DNA of 34,543 bases from NCBI GenBank assembly GCA_049301455.1, contig JBAQKY010000021.1:1-34543 (forward strand). The letters run 5' to 3'. The position numbers and the translations under genes are program-made. This document shows positions 16,060 to 27,640 of the stretch, piece after piece. This stretch comes from JAUYMM01 sp049301455 (GTDB lineage: Bacteria; Patescibacteriota; Microgenomatia; UBA8517). The notes under the pieces are model-generated. The model was not told where the DNA came from. It ran no database searches and saw only the letters and a list, made by a program, of their open reading frames with translations. The number at the start of each line of letters is the position of its first letter. Positions within the stretch are counted from its first letter, which is position 1.

Positions 16060-18543
16060 ATGAGCATCAGAAGTATTTATAAATATATATTAACTGTGTT
16101 TTTACTGATTCTTCTTCCCTTGTCAGTTTATTTTTTTATATATCCAATAGCTATTAAAAAAAGTGATGCTTCGTCACAATCTTACGATGTAATTGTTGTC
16201 GGTGCTGGCACAGGCGGCGTTTCTGCTGCAATTCAAGCTGCCAGATTAGGATCGAACGTGTTACTAGTTGAAAAAACGGATTGGATAGGAGGGCAAATGA
16301 CATCATATGGTGTTAGCACAATGGATGGTGGTGATCCAGTTTGGACAGCGGGAATATATAAGGAATTTATTGATAAAGTCAAGGCTTATTACTCAGCCCG
16401 AAACAAGTCTGTTTACACAAGCGGATGGGATTATAATGCTATTCATTTTGAGCCATCAGTTGGTCATTCGATATTGAAACAGATGGTTTCCTCAGAGTCA
16501 AAGATAAATCTTATGACAAATGCCAATTTAACAAATTTAATAAAAGAGGGAAGTTTAATAAAAGGGGTTGTAGTTAACGGCCAAGAATATCTTGCTAAAG
16601 TAGTTATAGATGCAACAGAGTATGGTGATGTGCTCCGTCTTTCTGGTGCTGAGTACAGAGCAGGTAATTCAGTTAGTAATGCATTAAACCCTAGTGCTTG
16701 TATCCAAGACATAACATATCCAGCAATTATTAAAAAATATCCTAATGGCGTACCTGCTGACTTAATAATGACACAAGCTCCTCCTGGATATTCAAGCATA
16801 AAGGCAATGTATGCCTCGAATTTATCAGCTACCAATTGGGTTCGTTTTATAGGCTATCGTGGCCTGCCTGACTCTTCAAACCCAACATCTTATGATGGTA
16901 AAAACAGTCCCCAAAATATTTCAAAGACAGCACTGAACTGGTTTAATGATTACCCTGCCGATGTCAGGTACCTAACTGATTTAGAATATCGAAAGAGCAT
17001 CAATTGTGAAGCTAAATTAAGAACTTTACAGCTTGTTTATTTTATACAAAAAGATTTGGGTATGAAGACCTGGTCAATTGCTAATGACGAAGGTTACGAT
17101 ACCCAGTTTAACATTAGTAACTCTTGTCCAAATATTCCTCAGGAATTTAAAAAGTTCGAATATCTAATGCCGCAAGGACCTTATGTAAGAGAGTCACTAA
17201 GAGCGATTGGTATGGAAACATTAGTCGCAAAGATGGTTGATAATAGAAGTCCGCTTAGTGGTTCAAGTAACTCAATTGCTGTAGGTACTTATGTAATGGA
17301 TCTTCATCGTTGCAATACTGATGCAAACTTAGAGCCCTCACTTGAAAAGAAGAGTGATGATACCAGAAGAAGTGGTCCATTTACTGTTCCATTTGGTACT
17401 TTGATACCGCAAACAGTTGATGGCCTTGTTCTAGCAGAGAAAAATATATCGGTTTCTAGACTTGCAAATGGCGCTATTCGTTTACAACCTATTACTATGT
17501 TAACTGGGCAAGCTGCTGGGGTATTGGCAAATATTGCTTCGTCTAAAAATATTCAACCCAGAAATGTTGACGTTCGTGAAGTTCAGGATAAATTGATAGT
17601 TAATGGAAACAGTATGCTTTATCCATATTCTGATGCGATAGGGCATAAATACTTCAATTCGATTCAAAAAATTTCGGTTCGAGGGATTATAACTGCTAAT
17701 GATAACTTTTTGTCAAATAGCTCAACTACAAGAGATCAATTAGCTATGGCAATTGTTAAAGCCTTTAATCTACCTATTACAATTCCAGTCAAGCCATCCT
17801 TTTCTGATGTTCCAGCAACCAACCCCTACTATGTCTATATTGAAACAATTTATAAAAATGGTTTAACGGCAGGTTGTGCTGGGTCAACACTTCAGTATTG
17901 TCCTACCTCTGCCGTAACAAATGGTCAAATTCCTGTACTTTTGCTGCGGGCATGGAGCAAATCTGATCCATCTATAGTTCCGTACTTACCAACAGTTTTA
18001 ACGTACTCTGATTTATTAAATCATTATTCTAGATCTTTTGCAGAGTCTTTGGCTGCTAAGGGAGCTGTCTTCTATTGTGATTCAAATACTAGGAAATATT
18101 GTCCAGAATCTATCTCGACCAAGGCATATCTTGCTGCATTTATTGATAAGATAATTAGTTTAAAAGTTTCAGCAACCCCTACACCAATTCCAACATCAGT
18201 TCCAATTGCTACATTGAGTCCGACTCCATCGCCAATAACTGTTCCAACAACTGTCTCTACATCATCGCCGATTGCAGGGACTACAACACCAATTCCAACA
18301 AATGCACCTACCTTAACACCAATTCCACAGCAAACTCCGTTGCCTGCTTGTATGAATATGTATTATTGTTACACTGTTGAAAAAACTTGTCGATTAACTA
18401 GTTCGAAATACAGCTCACAAACCCAAGACAGTTGTGAAGTTGCTGGGCAAACATGCAGCGGAAACCTCAACTATTATTTAAGTGGAAAAACAACCGGAAA
18501 GTGCTTTACTTCACTTAGTGTTTGTCAGTCGTCGTGTAAATAA
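16060..18543 (+). CDS. Exported FAD-dependent oxidoreductase with SLH-like and Cys-rich C-terminal regions
   Basis: An 827-residue protein. It has an N-terminal membrane/signal segment (about 9-30) and an FAD_oxidored-type domain from about 42 to 505, with the Rossmann motif VVGAGTGG (47-53) and the ribose-binding E71 in LLVEK. The late FAD motif is GAIRLQPITMLTGQAAG. Next come S-layer-homology-like repeats (about 530-690, e.g. PSFSDVPATNPYYVYIETI). A Pro/Thr-rich wall-spanning linker (about 704-763) and a final 64-residue domain with 8 Cys, probably four disulfides, follow. Substrate unknown; flavoproteins of this family include exported sugar- or aromatic-oxidising enzymes. It sits between the 16S terminator and tRNA-Ile, an unusual place for a protein gene. 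Confidence 0.85.
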   Translation: MSIRSIYKYILTVFLLILLPLSVYFFIYPIAIKKSDASSQSYDVIVVGAGTGGVSAAIQAARLGSNVLLVEKTDWIGGQMTSYGVSTMDGGDPVWTAGIYKEFIDKVKAYYSARNKSVYTSGWDYNAIHFEPSVGHSILKQMVSSESKINLMTNANLTNLIKEGSLIKGVVVNGQEYLAKVVIDATEYGDVLRLSGAEYRAGNSVSNALNPSACIQDITYPAIIKKYPNGVPADLIMTQAPPGYSSIKAMYASNLSATNWVRFIGYRGLPDSSNPTSYDGKNSPQNISKTALNWFNDYPADVRYLTDLEYRKSINCEAKLRTLQLVYFIQKDLGMKTWSIANDEGYDTQFNISNSCPNIPQEFKKFEYLMPQGPYVRESLRAIGMETLVAKMVDNRSPLSGSSNSIAVGTYVMDLHRCNTDANLEPSLEKKSDDTRRSGPFTVPFGTLIPQTVDGLVLAEKNISVSRLANGAIRLQPITMLTGQAAGVLANIASSKNIQPRNVDVREVQDKLIVNGNSMLYPYSDAIGHKYFNSIQKISVRGIITANDNFLSNSSTTRDQLAMAIVKAFNLPITIPVKPSFSDVPATNPYYVYIETIYKNGLTAGCAGSTLQYCPTSAVTNGQIPVLLLRAWSKSDPSIVPYLPTVLTYSDLLNHYSRSFAESLAAKGAVFYCDSNTRKYCPESISTKAYLAAFIDKIISLKVSATPTPIPTSVPIATLSPTPSPITVPTTVSTSSPIAGTTTPIPTNAPTLTPIPQQTPLPACMNMYYCYTVEKTCRLTSSKYSSQTQDSCEVAGQTCSGNLNYYLSGKTTGKCFTSLSVCQSSCK

Positions 18544-18598
18544 TGTAGTTTGCTATTGTATTTTTCCACGGTTTTTTTCTTTACACCAGTTGGCATAT

Positions 18599-19393
18599 TT
18601 ATATATGCCAAAGTGTGGTAATTTCAGAAGAATTTAGTATCGAATCTTTCTTGTTAGTACGATCAAGCAAATTATCTATAGAGTTATTTAAAAATAAGTT
18701 TTTAGATGAGGTAACAATTTTATTACTCCATTGTCTTTCTGTTGTATTAAATAGGTTGTTAACTATATTTTGGTTTTTATTTGTCGTAGATGCAACTCTT
18801 AAACTACAGTCAAAACACGGGTAATTAAGTTTATCTGAAATGAGATTTATATCCGTGTATTCGGAACGATGATGTGTGTGTTTTCTATTACCTTTTTCGA
18901 TCTTGTTAACTACTTTGTCTTGCCACCCCTCCTTTTTGTTTGAAAGTGTAAGTTGGATTAGTGTCAGATCACTATCGGACTGATTATTTAAAAGTTCTTT
19001 GTAACTATTAAAAATAGAGTCGATACCTGGATAATTTTCAAATGTAAGTAGTGGGTTGAAAGGGTTACTTTCTAAAACAAATTCAGTAACATGCATCTTT
19101 AGATTTTGTATTGGATCATCTTCATTCTGAATCGTGATACCTGGAAAATAAAACTTGAGTTGCGATTCAATATGTGTATGAATATCTTCACTCATGGTTA
19201 TTAGGTTATAGATACCGTTTTTTATGAGTAATGTTTCAAATGAAACAATTCTCTTTTTTGTGCCAAGTATTTTTTCTAAAAAAGCAGCAGAGGATATCTC
19301 AAGAGAGTTTATGAAGCTTCTCGTTGTTTTAAATGAATCGGTGCTATCTTGTTGTTTGATAGCAATTGTCATTAGTTTAGACATATTTATCAT
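18599..19393 (-). pseudogene. Truncated N-terminal part of a HerA/VirB4-like ATPase protein (probable remnant)
   Basis: Open frame of 264 residues with no ATPase motif. The segments ITMSEDIHTHIESQLKFYFPG (split here as near residues 65-85) and the last residues ILNSSEITTLWHI resemble, from memory, the domain that precedes the ATPase in large CPR conjugation/HerA-like proteins, where a similar TxELATLWH motif leads into a proline-rich linker. After the stop at 18599, the -1 frame continues with MPTGVKKKTVEKYNSK, as expected for that linker. An 8-nt insertion at 18597-18604 would explain the shift. The sequence then meets the convergent FAD gene, so the ATPase part is absent. Alternative: a complete short gene of unknown function. 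Confidence 0.5.
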
Positions 19394-19444
19394 TATATTG
19401 TTAATTACTTCTTCTGTATATAAATTGCTTAAAATATTGTGTGG

Positions 19445-19473
19445 TTTTGATTAAGATTGGTTTGTGTTAAAAT
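19445..19473 (+). promoter_or_regulatory. Promoter of tRNA-Ile
   Basis: TTTTGA (19445-19450), 17-nt spacer and TAAAAT (19468-19473), with a TGTGT extension just before the -10. The tRNA starts 14 nt later. The -35 is poor. Confidence 0.45.
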
Positions 19474-19486
19474 GCATGAGTTGAGC

Positions 19487-19558
19487 GGGTGATTGGCTCA
19501 GTGGTAGAGCGCGTTCCTGATAAGAACGAGGTCAATGGTTCGATCCCATTATCACCCA
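19487..19558 (+). tRNA. tRNA-Ile (anticodon GAT)
   Basis: Acceptor GGGTGAT pairs perfectly with ATCACCC, discriminator A. Anticodon stem CGTTC/GAACG with loop CTGATAA gives GAT (19519-19521). T loop TTCGATC. CCA is not encoded. tRNA-Ile and tRNA-Ala are the usual pair of the 16S-23S spacer, here separated by a protein gene. Confidence 0.95.
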
Positions 19559-19646
19559 CAAAACTGATATCGTTTCGTAGATAAGATAAATACGTTTTAA
19601 TATTCATGTTTCAAAAAATAAATTTATGTGAAACAATTGATTTTAT

Positions 19647-20216
19647 ATGTCAGATAAATTCAATGAATTAACAACTAAGCAGATAGCTGTGAATACAATA
19701 AGCGCTAACCGATTGAATGTGGGTGTACATGAACCTGGTAAATCTTTCGAATCTGGATGCGCTTTTATTGCTTTATCTAATGTTTATAAGGTGTATAACC
19801 CTGAAAAACCTGTACCAAGGCTTTTTATGACAGAGCCAATAAAGTTTGCACCAAACTTAGAGGTAACACTGCCGCAATTTTTAGATTTTGTAGTTCAGAA
19901 CAAAGAAAAATTGGGTTTTGAGGTTGATAAAATTGTAATTGATGCTATGAGATTTGATGACTTTTTACAAACAGAAGCTTTTGAGATTTTAAATAAAAGA
20001 GACGAGATTGTTTATCTGGAATATGATCCAGAGGATTACATAAAAGGTATCTATAAGTCTGATGGTCCTATGGCAATTGTATGCTTCGATAATGAGGGTG
20101 ATGTTTGCCATATGGAAGCAATTCATGGTTCTATTGAGAGTAAAAAGAAGGTTATGGATGAAATGAAGGAGTATGAGTATTCTACCCCAATTTATGTAGC
20201 TTTCAAAAGAACATAG
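19647..20216 (+). CDS. Unknown protein, possibly papain-like (C39-type) fold
   Basis: A 189-residue soluble protein. ESGCAFIALSNVY (C38) followed much later by GPMAIVCFDNEGDVCHMEAIHG (H155) has the order and spacing of the catalytic Cys and His in C39/papain-like peptidases, where the Cys starts a helix and the His sits in a strand pair. This is a weak structural guess. A perfect inverted repeat TGTTTCA-N15-TGAAACA (19607-19635) lies just ahead of the start and could be an operator. It lies between tRNA-Ile and the second rRNA promoter. Confidence 0.55.
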   Translation: MSDKFNELTTKQIAVNTISANRLNVGVHEPGKSFESGCAFIALSNVYKVYNPEKPVPRLFMTEPIKFAPNLEVTLPQFLDFVVQNKEKLGFEVDKIVIDAMRFDDFLQTEAFEILNKRDEIVYLEYDPEDYIKGIYKSDGPMAIVCFDNEGDVCHMEAIHGSIESKKKVMDEMKEYEYSTPIYVAFKRT

Positions 20217-20253
20217 TGTTTTTTAAACATGTCTATCATTAAATAAATAATCC

Positions 20254-20282
20254 TTGACCTTCAGGTAAACTTCACATATAAT
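20254..20282 (+). promoter_or_regulatory. Second rRNA-region promoter (leader, tRNA-Ala, 23S, 5S)
   Basis: TTGACC (20254-20259), exact 17-nt spacer, TATAAT (20277-20282). The -35 hexamer is identical to that of the 16S promoter at 13999, supporting a role in rRNA transcription. Predicted start near 20289. Confidence 0.78.
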
Positions 20283-20314
20283 ACTCACTAGTCTTTAAGA
20301 GTTCGGAATACTTA

Positions 20315-20371
20315 ATGAAAAAAATTAATTTAAATCAAAGCCAAAGCGCATTTTTGCGTGGGTCTAGATAA
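20315..20371 (+). CDS. Possible 18-residue leader peptide
   Basis: ATG to TAA reading MKKINLNQSQSAFLRGSR. No clear Shine-Dalgarno is present. Its stop codon abuts the first hairpin of the leader, as in ribosome-controlled attenuators. An ORF this short can arise by chance. Confidence 0.25.
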   Translation: MKKINLNQSQSAFLRGSR

Positions 20372-20398
20372 AAATAAGTTTTTAGACTTTAGAATTAC

Positions 20399-20426
20399 CC
20401 GACTCTTTTAAGAGCCGGTTTTTTTT
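20399..20426 (+). terminator. Intrinsic terminator between promoter 20254 and tRNA-Ala
   Basis: Near-perfect 9-bp stem (one A-C mismatch), very short loop, eight Ts. It lies upstream of tRNA-Ala, so it must be read through, or by-passed by another promoter, for 23S to be made from 20254. Confidence 0.65.
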
Positions 20427-20470
20427 GACATATTAATGTTTTGCCCAGAATGGAGTGGCAACCTAAACTT

Positions 20471-20543
20471 GGGCCGTTGGCTCAGTTGGTAGAGCGCTTC
20501 ATTTGCAATGAAGAGGTCGGGAGTTCGAATCTCCCACGGTCCA
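20471..20543 (+). tRNA. tRNA-Ala (anticodon TGC)
   Basis: Acceptor GGGCCGT pairs with ACGGTCC (one G-U), discriminator A. Anticodon stem CTTCA/TGAAG, loop TTTGCAA, anticodon TGC at 20504-20506. T loop TTCGAAT. CCA is not encoded. Confidence 0.95.
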
Positions 20544-20624
20544 CTAGTGATTGGTAGTTAATCATTAGTCATTTAGCTTTAAGCTAATGGCTAGCGGTTA
20601 ACAACTAATGAACTAATCGTACTT

Positions 20625-20641
20625 TAACAACTGAAGGATAA
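20625..20641 (+). other. 23S processing stem, 5' arm (pairs with 24218-24234)
   Basis: TAACAACTGAAGGATAA is perfectly complementary over 17 bp to 24218-24234, just ahead of 5S, enclosing the whole 23S. An inner pairing at the gene ends is TTGTAAGGTTTT (20792-20803) with AAAACCTTACAA (24127-24138). Between the arms are two perfect local hairpins, CATATAACT/AGTTATATG and CTACATAAC/GTTATGTAG. An RNase III site is likely. Confidence 0.78.
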
Positions 20642-20797
20642 GAAGTCATATAACTTTTAGTTATATGAAAAGAAAATTTTGTTACACATTGGTGTGTGTG
20701 ACAAAAAGTAAAGTGTCTACATAACCCTTTGTCCGGTTATGTAGAAGATTAGAAATAAGGCCGTTAATTAGACACTGCATTGGATGCAGTGTTGTAA

Positions 20798-24133
<3,336 letters not shown>

Positions 24134-24242
24134 TACAACATTGTATACAATGTATGCAGTGTTAATGATTAACAAGTTTAATTTAAATTAAACAGTTTAT
24201 TTTTAGTCACTTTAGTATTATCCTTCAGTTGTTAGAGTATTT

Positions 24243-24364
24243 AGTCTTGGTGACTAGAGCGCAGTGGAACCACCTGATTCCATTCCGAACTCAGAAGTTA
24301 AACGCTGTAGCGCTGACGATAGTTACTGGGCAACTGGTCGCGAAAATAAGTCGTCGCCAAGACT
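24243..24364 (+). rRNA. rrf: 5S ribosomal RNA
   Basis: About 122 nt. Helix I is AGTCTTGG/CCAAGACT. The conserved CCGAACTCAGAAGTTAAACGC region (loops B-C, starting near 24285) is clear, followed by GTAGCGC. It lies 9 nt after the 23S processing stem, so it is probably cut from the same precursor. Confidence 0.95.
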
Positions 24365-24555
24365 AAGTATTCTAACCAAAGAGAATCTCGATTTAAACCG
24401 AGATTTTTTTGGTTTTACTGGCTGTTATTCGCTCCGCCTTGCCATTATGAATGGTAAGTCGTCGCCAAGACTAAATACTTTACACAATGACTCCGTCTTG
24501 CATCTTCGATGTAAACAAGTTTGCTTCTGGCGAAGTAAATCGTCGCCAAGACTAA
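24347..24555 (+). repeat. Three spaced copies of the 5S 3' end
   Basis: TAAGTCGTCGCCAAGACTAA occurs at 24347-24366 (within 5S), again identically at 24455-24474, and with one change (TAAATCG...) at 24536-24555. The intervening sequences are unrelated. The second copy continues with ATACT and so can pair over 15 bp with the 5S 5' flank (24236-24250), more perfectly than the real 5S end. No gene is visible between 24365 and 24610 apart from the terminator and these copies. Confidence 0.85.
24384..24410 (+). terminator. Intrinsic terminator after 5S
   Basis: AATCTCG (24384-24390) pairs perfectly with CGAGATT (24399-24405) around an 8-nt loop, followed by a T-run. It ends the 23S-5S transcript. 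Confidence 0.78.
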
Positions 24556-24610
24556 TTTATCTAAATTAATTAAGTCTCGAGTAAAATCGTGAATTTTCTT
24601 GATAATGAAT

Positions 24611-24814
24611 CTAATTTGTCTTTTCTTGTGGATTCTCTTCAATTAAAAAATCGTATAGGCTACACTTACATTGCCCATATTCATTTTTGTCACTACATTT
24701 CTCCCAGATATCAGCAGCTTTCCTTTTTAGTTTTAATATTTCTTCAGGCGTGGCATCTTTAGGAACAACTATTTGACCACAATCTCGGTTACATTTTTTT
24801 ATTTTCTCAGTCAT
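24611..24814 (-). CDS. Small Cys-rich protein of unknown function
   Basis: A 67-residue soluble protein with five Cys: CNRDC near the N-terminus, one at about residue 40 (EKCSD) and CKC near residue 50. A Lys/Glu-rich helix lies between them. A small zinc-binding module is plausible. No family recognised. Confidence 0.5.
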   Translation of the reverse strand: MTEKIKKCNRDCGQIVVPKDATPEEILKLKRKAADIWEKCSDKNEYGQCKCSLYDFLIEENPQEKTN

Positions 24815-24842
24815 TTGCGTATTTTCCTACTTATCCTAGTCC

Positions 24843-24871
24843 TTGTCAATTTATTGAGGCTAGTATATAAT
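24843..24871 (+). promoter_or_regulatory. Promoter of the S1-domain gene
   Basis: TTGTCA (24843-24848), 17-nt spacer, TATAAT (24866-24871), followed by a ribosome binding site AAAGGTGG (24887-24894). Confidence 0.68.
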
Positions 24872-24904
24872 CTAGCAACTAACAAAGAAAGGTGGACATG
24901 AATC

Positions 24905-26002
24905 TTGGCAACAAAAACAGCAACTAAAAAGACAGAATCGAAATCAGTCACAATGGCTGATCTTTTGGCAAAGTCAAAATCTTCAATTAAAAATTTATCA
25001 CTTGGACAAAGAGTAAAAGGTATTGTTATTCAAAAGCTTTCAAAATCATTAATTCTTGATATTAAAGGAAAAGCAGAAGGTGTTGTTGCAGAAAAAGCAT
25101 TTGTTGAAGCTCGTGAGTATATTTCAAAGCTTAAAGTCGGTGATGAAGTAACTGCAGTTGTTCTAGTTCCTGAAATGAGAGATGGTTCTACACTTTTGTC
25201 ACTTCGTGATGCTGTTTCTCAAGCTTCATGGCAAGGTGTTGAAGAAGCATATAAAAATGGTACAGAAGTTCCAGTATTTGCAAAAGTTGTTTCTTCTGCA
25301 GGAATTTCAGTCGATGTAAATGGTATTAGTGGTTTTGTACCAACATCTCAACTTTCAAAAGAATTATTAAAAGACTCACAAACTTTAGTTGGTAAATACT
25401 TTAAAGCCAAAGTTATTGAGCTTGATAGGCAGAAGAATAAATTAGTATTATCCGAGAGAGAAGTAACAGATGCAAAAGATATTGCAGCTTCTAAAAAGGC
25501 AATCTCAGAGATTAAAGAAGGAGAAATATTTGATGGTATTGTTACAACTGTTGCAAACTTTGGAGTATTTGCAAAAATTAAAGTAGGGAAATCGGAAGTA
25601 GAAGGTTTGGTACATATTTCTGAACTATCATGGGGTAAGATTGCACACCCTTCAGATATGTTAAAACTTGGAGATAAAATAAAAGTTAAAGTTATTGGAA
25701 CAAAAGATGGCAAGCTTGCATTGTCAATTAAAAACGCAACCAAAGATCCATGGATGGAAGTTGAAAAGAAATTCAAAGTAGAGGATAGAATTACTGGAAA
25801 AGTAACGAAAGTTACTGATTTTGGAATATTTGTGGAACTTGAAGCAGGTATTGAAGGTCTTGTTCATATGACAAAAATTGCACCAGGAAAGAAGTTTTCA
25901 ATTGGAGATGAAGCTAAGGTTTATATAGAAGAAATTGATGCTAAATCAAGAAAAATTGCATTAGGTTTGGTTCTAACTTCAATTCCAGTAGGGTATAAAT
26001 AA
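24905..26002 (+). CDS. rpsA: S1-domain RNA-binding protein (ribosomal protein bS1-like)
   Basis: A 365-residue protein with four S1 (OB-fold) repeats at about 34-104, 117-186, 203-277 and 291-356. The last two are the most canonical (GIVTTVANFGVFAKI...GLVHISEL and GKVTKVTDFGIFVEL...GLVHMTKI). A basic N-terminal tail precedes them. bS1 binds mRNA on the 30S subunit. The start is TTG at 24905, about 10 nt after AGGTGG. The ATG at 24898 is too close to that site and opens only a 9-codon frame. Confidence 0.9.
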   Translation: MATKTATKKTESKSVTMADLLAKSKSSIKNLSLGQRVKGIVIQKLSKSLILDIKGKAEGVVAEKAFVEAREYISKLKVGDEVTAVVLVPEMRDGSTLLSLRDAVSQASWQGVEEAYKNGTEVPVFAKVVSSAGISVDVNGISGFVPTSQLSKELLKDSQTLVGKYFKAKVIELDRQKNKLVLSEREVTDAKDIAASKKAISEIKEGEIFDGIVTTVANFGVFAKIKVGKSEVEGLVHISELSWGKIAHPSDMLKLGDKIKVKVIGTKDGKLALSIKNATKDPWMEVEKKFKVEDRITGKVTKVTDFGIFVELEAGIEGLVHMTKIAPGKKFSIGDEAKVYIEEIDAKSRKIALGLVLTSIPVGYK

Positions 26003-26028
26003 AAATAAGCTTTTTTATTTAAATTTAT

Positions 26029-26253
26029 TTAAAGTCCCTCTTTTGATCTTATACCCCAAAGCTTGATTAGTTCTTTCTCTGTGCGTATAGACCAGTTTTT
26101 TGCCAATCTATTTACTGCCTCAAATGCCCCGCCTGATAACCCTTTTGCCTCAGTAAAAATACGTCGTGTTTTTCTATCTGTTCGTATAACCTTTTTTAAC
26201 TGAATGTCTCCCTCATCATGAATAGTATTATCTGCTAATATAACTTTTGGCAT
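26029..26253 (-). CDS. Small basic protein of unknown function
   Basis: A 74-residue protein, rich in Lys and Arg (VIRTDRKTRRIF), with no Cys or membrane segment. It is convergent with the S1 gene and divergent from radA. It may bind nucleic acid; this is only from its charge. Confidence 0.45.
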   Translation of the reverse strand: MPKVILADNTIHDEGDIQLKKVIRTDRKTRRIFTEAKGLSGGAFEAVNRLAKNWSIRTEKELIKLWGIRSKEGL

Positions 26254-26323
26254 TTATACCTGCGATTTTACTCCTTATAAATACTAAAATGCAAATTTTA
26301 ATATGTTAAGATATACGTAAGCT

Positions 26324-27640
26324 ATGCCAAAATCTATTTTTGTTTGTCAACAGTGTGGAAGTGAATTTGCAAAGTGGCTGGGAAAGTGTTCCGTTTGTAA
26401 TGCGTGGAATAGTTTGGTTGAGTCCGTAAAAGTTACTGGAAAAAATTCAAAATCTTCATCTGTAAAGAGTAAATCCTCAGTTTCAAAACCTAGCGTTAAG
26501 TTAACAGATATTAAAGCTTCAGAAACAAAAAGAATATCAACTAAGATTAGTGAACTTGATAGATGTTTAGGTGGTGGGTTAGTGTCTGGACAGGTTGTGT
26601 TAATTGCCGGAGAGCCGGGAATTGGAAAATCTACATTATTAATTGATCTGGCAGATAAGATTGGAAATTGTTTCTACGTTTCAGGTGAGGAATCGGCTTC
26701 ACAGGTTGCAATTAGAGCCAAGAGATTGGGGATTAGTAACAAAACAATTAACTTTCTAGAAGAAACAGATGTAGATGAAGTTATTAATTCATTAACAAAT
26801 AGCAAAGATCCGCATTCAGTTGTTATTATTGATTCAATTCAAACAATGTCGACATCAGACCTAACAGGACTTGCTGGTAGCGTCGGTCAAGTTAAAGAAT
26901 GCGCCTTTAGACTTTTAAAATATGCAAAGAGTAATAACATTCCACTCATCTTAGTAGGTCACGTTACCAAAGAGGGAACAGTAGCAGGTCCTGCAGTCCT
27001 TGCACACATAGTTGATACAGTTCTATGGTTTGAGGGCGAAAAGACGTCAAATTTAAGACTCCTTAGATCAGTTAAAAATAGATTTGGAGCCACAGATGAG
27101 GTTGGAATTTTCCAAATGGAGGACACTGGACTTAAATCTTTGAACGACCCAGAAAAGTTATTTTTGGAAAGAAGTAAGATTTCTGTTCCCGGATCTGTAG
27201 TTTCGATCCTAATGGAAGGTACAAGATCAATCCTAATTGAAATACAATCTCTAGTTGTGCCCACAAAGATGGCATTTCCAAGAAGAGTTGCACAAGGAAT
27301 AGATCCAAAAAGATTAGAGATGTTACTTGCTGTTCTTTTTAGAAGGGCAAACATCCCACTTTATGATATGGATGTTTTTGTAAACATTGCAGGTGGTATA
27401 AAAGCCAATGATCCATCAATAGATCTTGCAGTTTGTTTATCAATTGCCAGTTCTTTTTATGATAAAGCATTGTCACAAAACTTTTTAGCTTTTGGTGAAG
27501 TTGGGTTATTGGGTGAAGTAAGAGATGTACCGTTCCAAGAAAAAAGAATTAAAGATGCTAAAAGGCTTGGGTTTAAAGAAGTAGTAACCTCAAATGACTT
27601 CAAATATCTATCCCAAGCAGTAAAGTCCTCTTTAAAATAA
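26324..27640 (+). CDS. radA: DNA repair ATPase RadA/Sms
   Basis: A 438-residue protein of full family length. Zinc finger C8-C11/C22-C25 (CxxC...CxxC), RecA-like ATPase with Walker A GEPGIGKS (96-103), Walker B VVIIDSIQT (about 167-175), and the RadA-specific KNRFG motif (251-255). The C-terminal Lon-protease-like domain (about 290-438) is present but lacks catalytic function in this family. RadA is a branch-migrating helicase of homologous recombination. Confidence 0.96.
   Translation: MPKSIFVCQQCGSEFAKWLGKCSVCNAWNSLVESVKVTGKNSKSSSVKSKSSVSKPSVKLTDIKASETKRISTKISELDRCLGGGLVSGQVVLIAGEPGIGKSTLLIDLADKIGNCFYVSGEESASQVAIRAKRLGISNKTINFLEETDVDEVINSLTNSKDPHSVVIIDSIQTMSTSDLTGLAGSVGQVKECAFRLLKYAKSNNIPLILVGHVTKEGTVAGPAVLAHIVDTVLWFEGEKTSNLRLLRSVKNRFGATDEVGIFQMEDTGLKSLNDPEKLFLERSKISVPGSVVSILMEGTRSILIEIQSLVVPTKMAFPRRVAQGIDPKRLEMLLAVLFRRANIPLYDMDVFVNIAGGIKANDPSIDLAVCLSIASSFYDKALSQNFLAFGEVGLLGEVRDVPFQEKRIKDAKRLGFKEVVTSNDFKYLSQAVKSSLK

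Larger units (their letters stand above)
20289..20426 (+). promoter_or_regulatory. Leader RNA with terminator and possible antiterminator
   Basis: From the promoter start to the T-run. It contains AAGAGTTCGG (20297-20306), an 18-codon ORF (20315-20371), a GTCTAGA/TTTAGAC hairpin (20362-20387), and a terminator: CCGACTCTT (20399-20407) with AAGAGCCGG (20410-20418) and eight Ts. The early AAGAGTTCGG can pair with the terminator's left arm, which would block it. This is either an attenuator for the tRNA-Ala-23S-5S unit or a separate RNA of about 138 nt. A perfect TTGACA (20425-20430) inside the T-run could serve a second promoter with a weak -10. Confidence 0.5.

Noticed and set aside
24264..24569. 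A 101-codon open frame across 5S and its downstream repeats
   Set aside because: It contains most of the 5S gene, and its apparent internal repeat (SSPRL) is the translated 5S 3'-end repeat.
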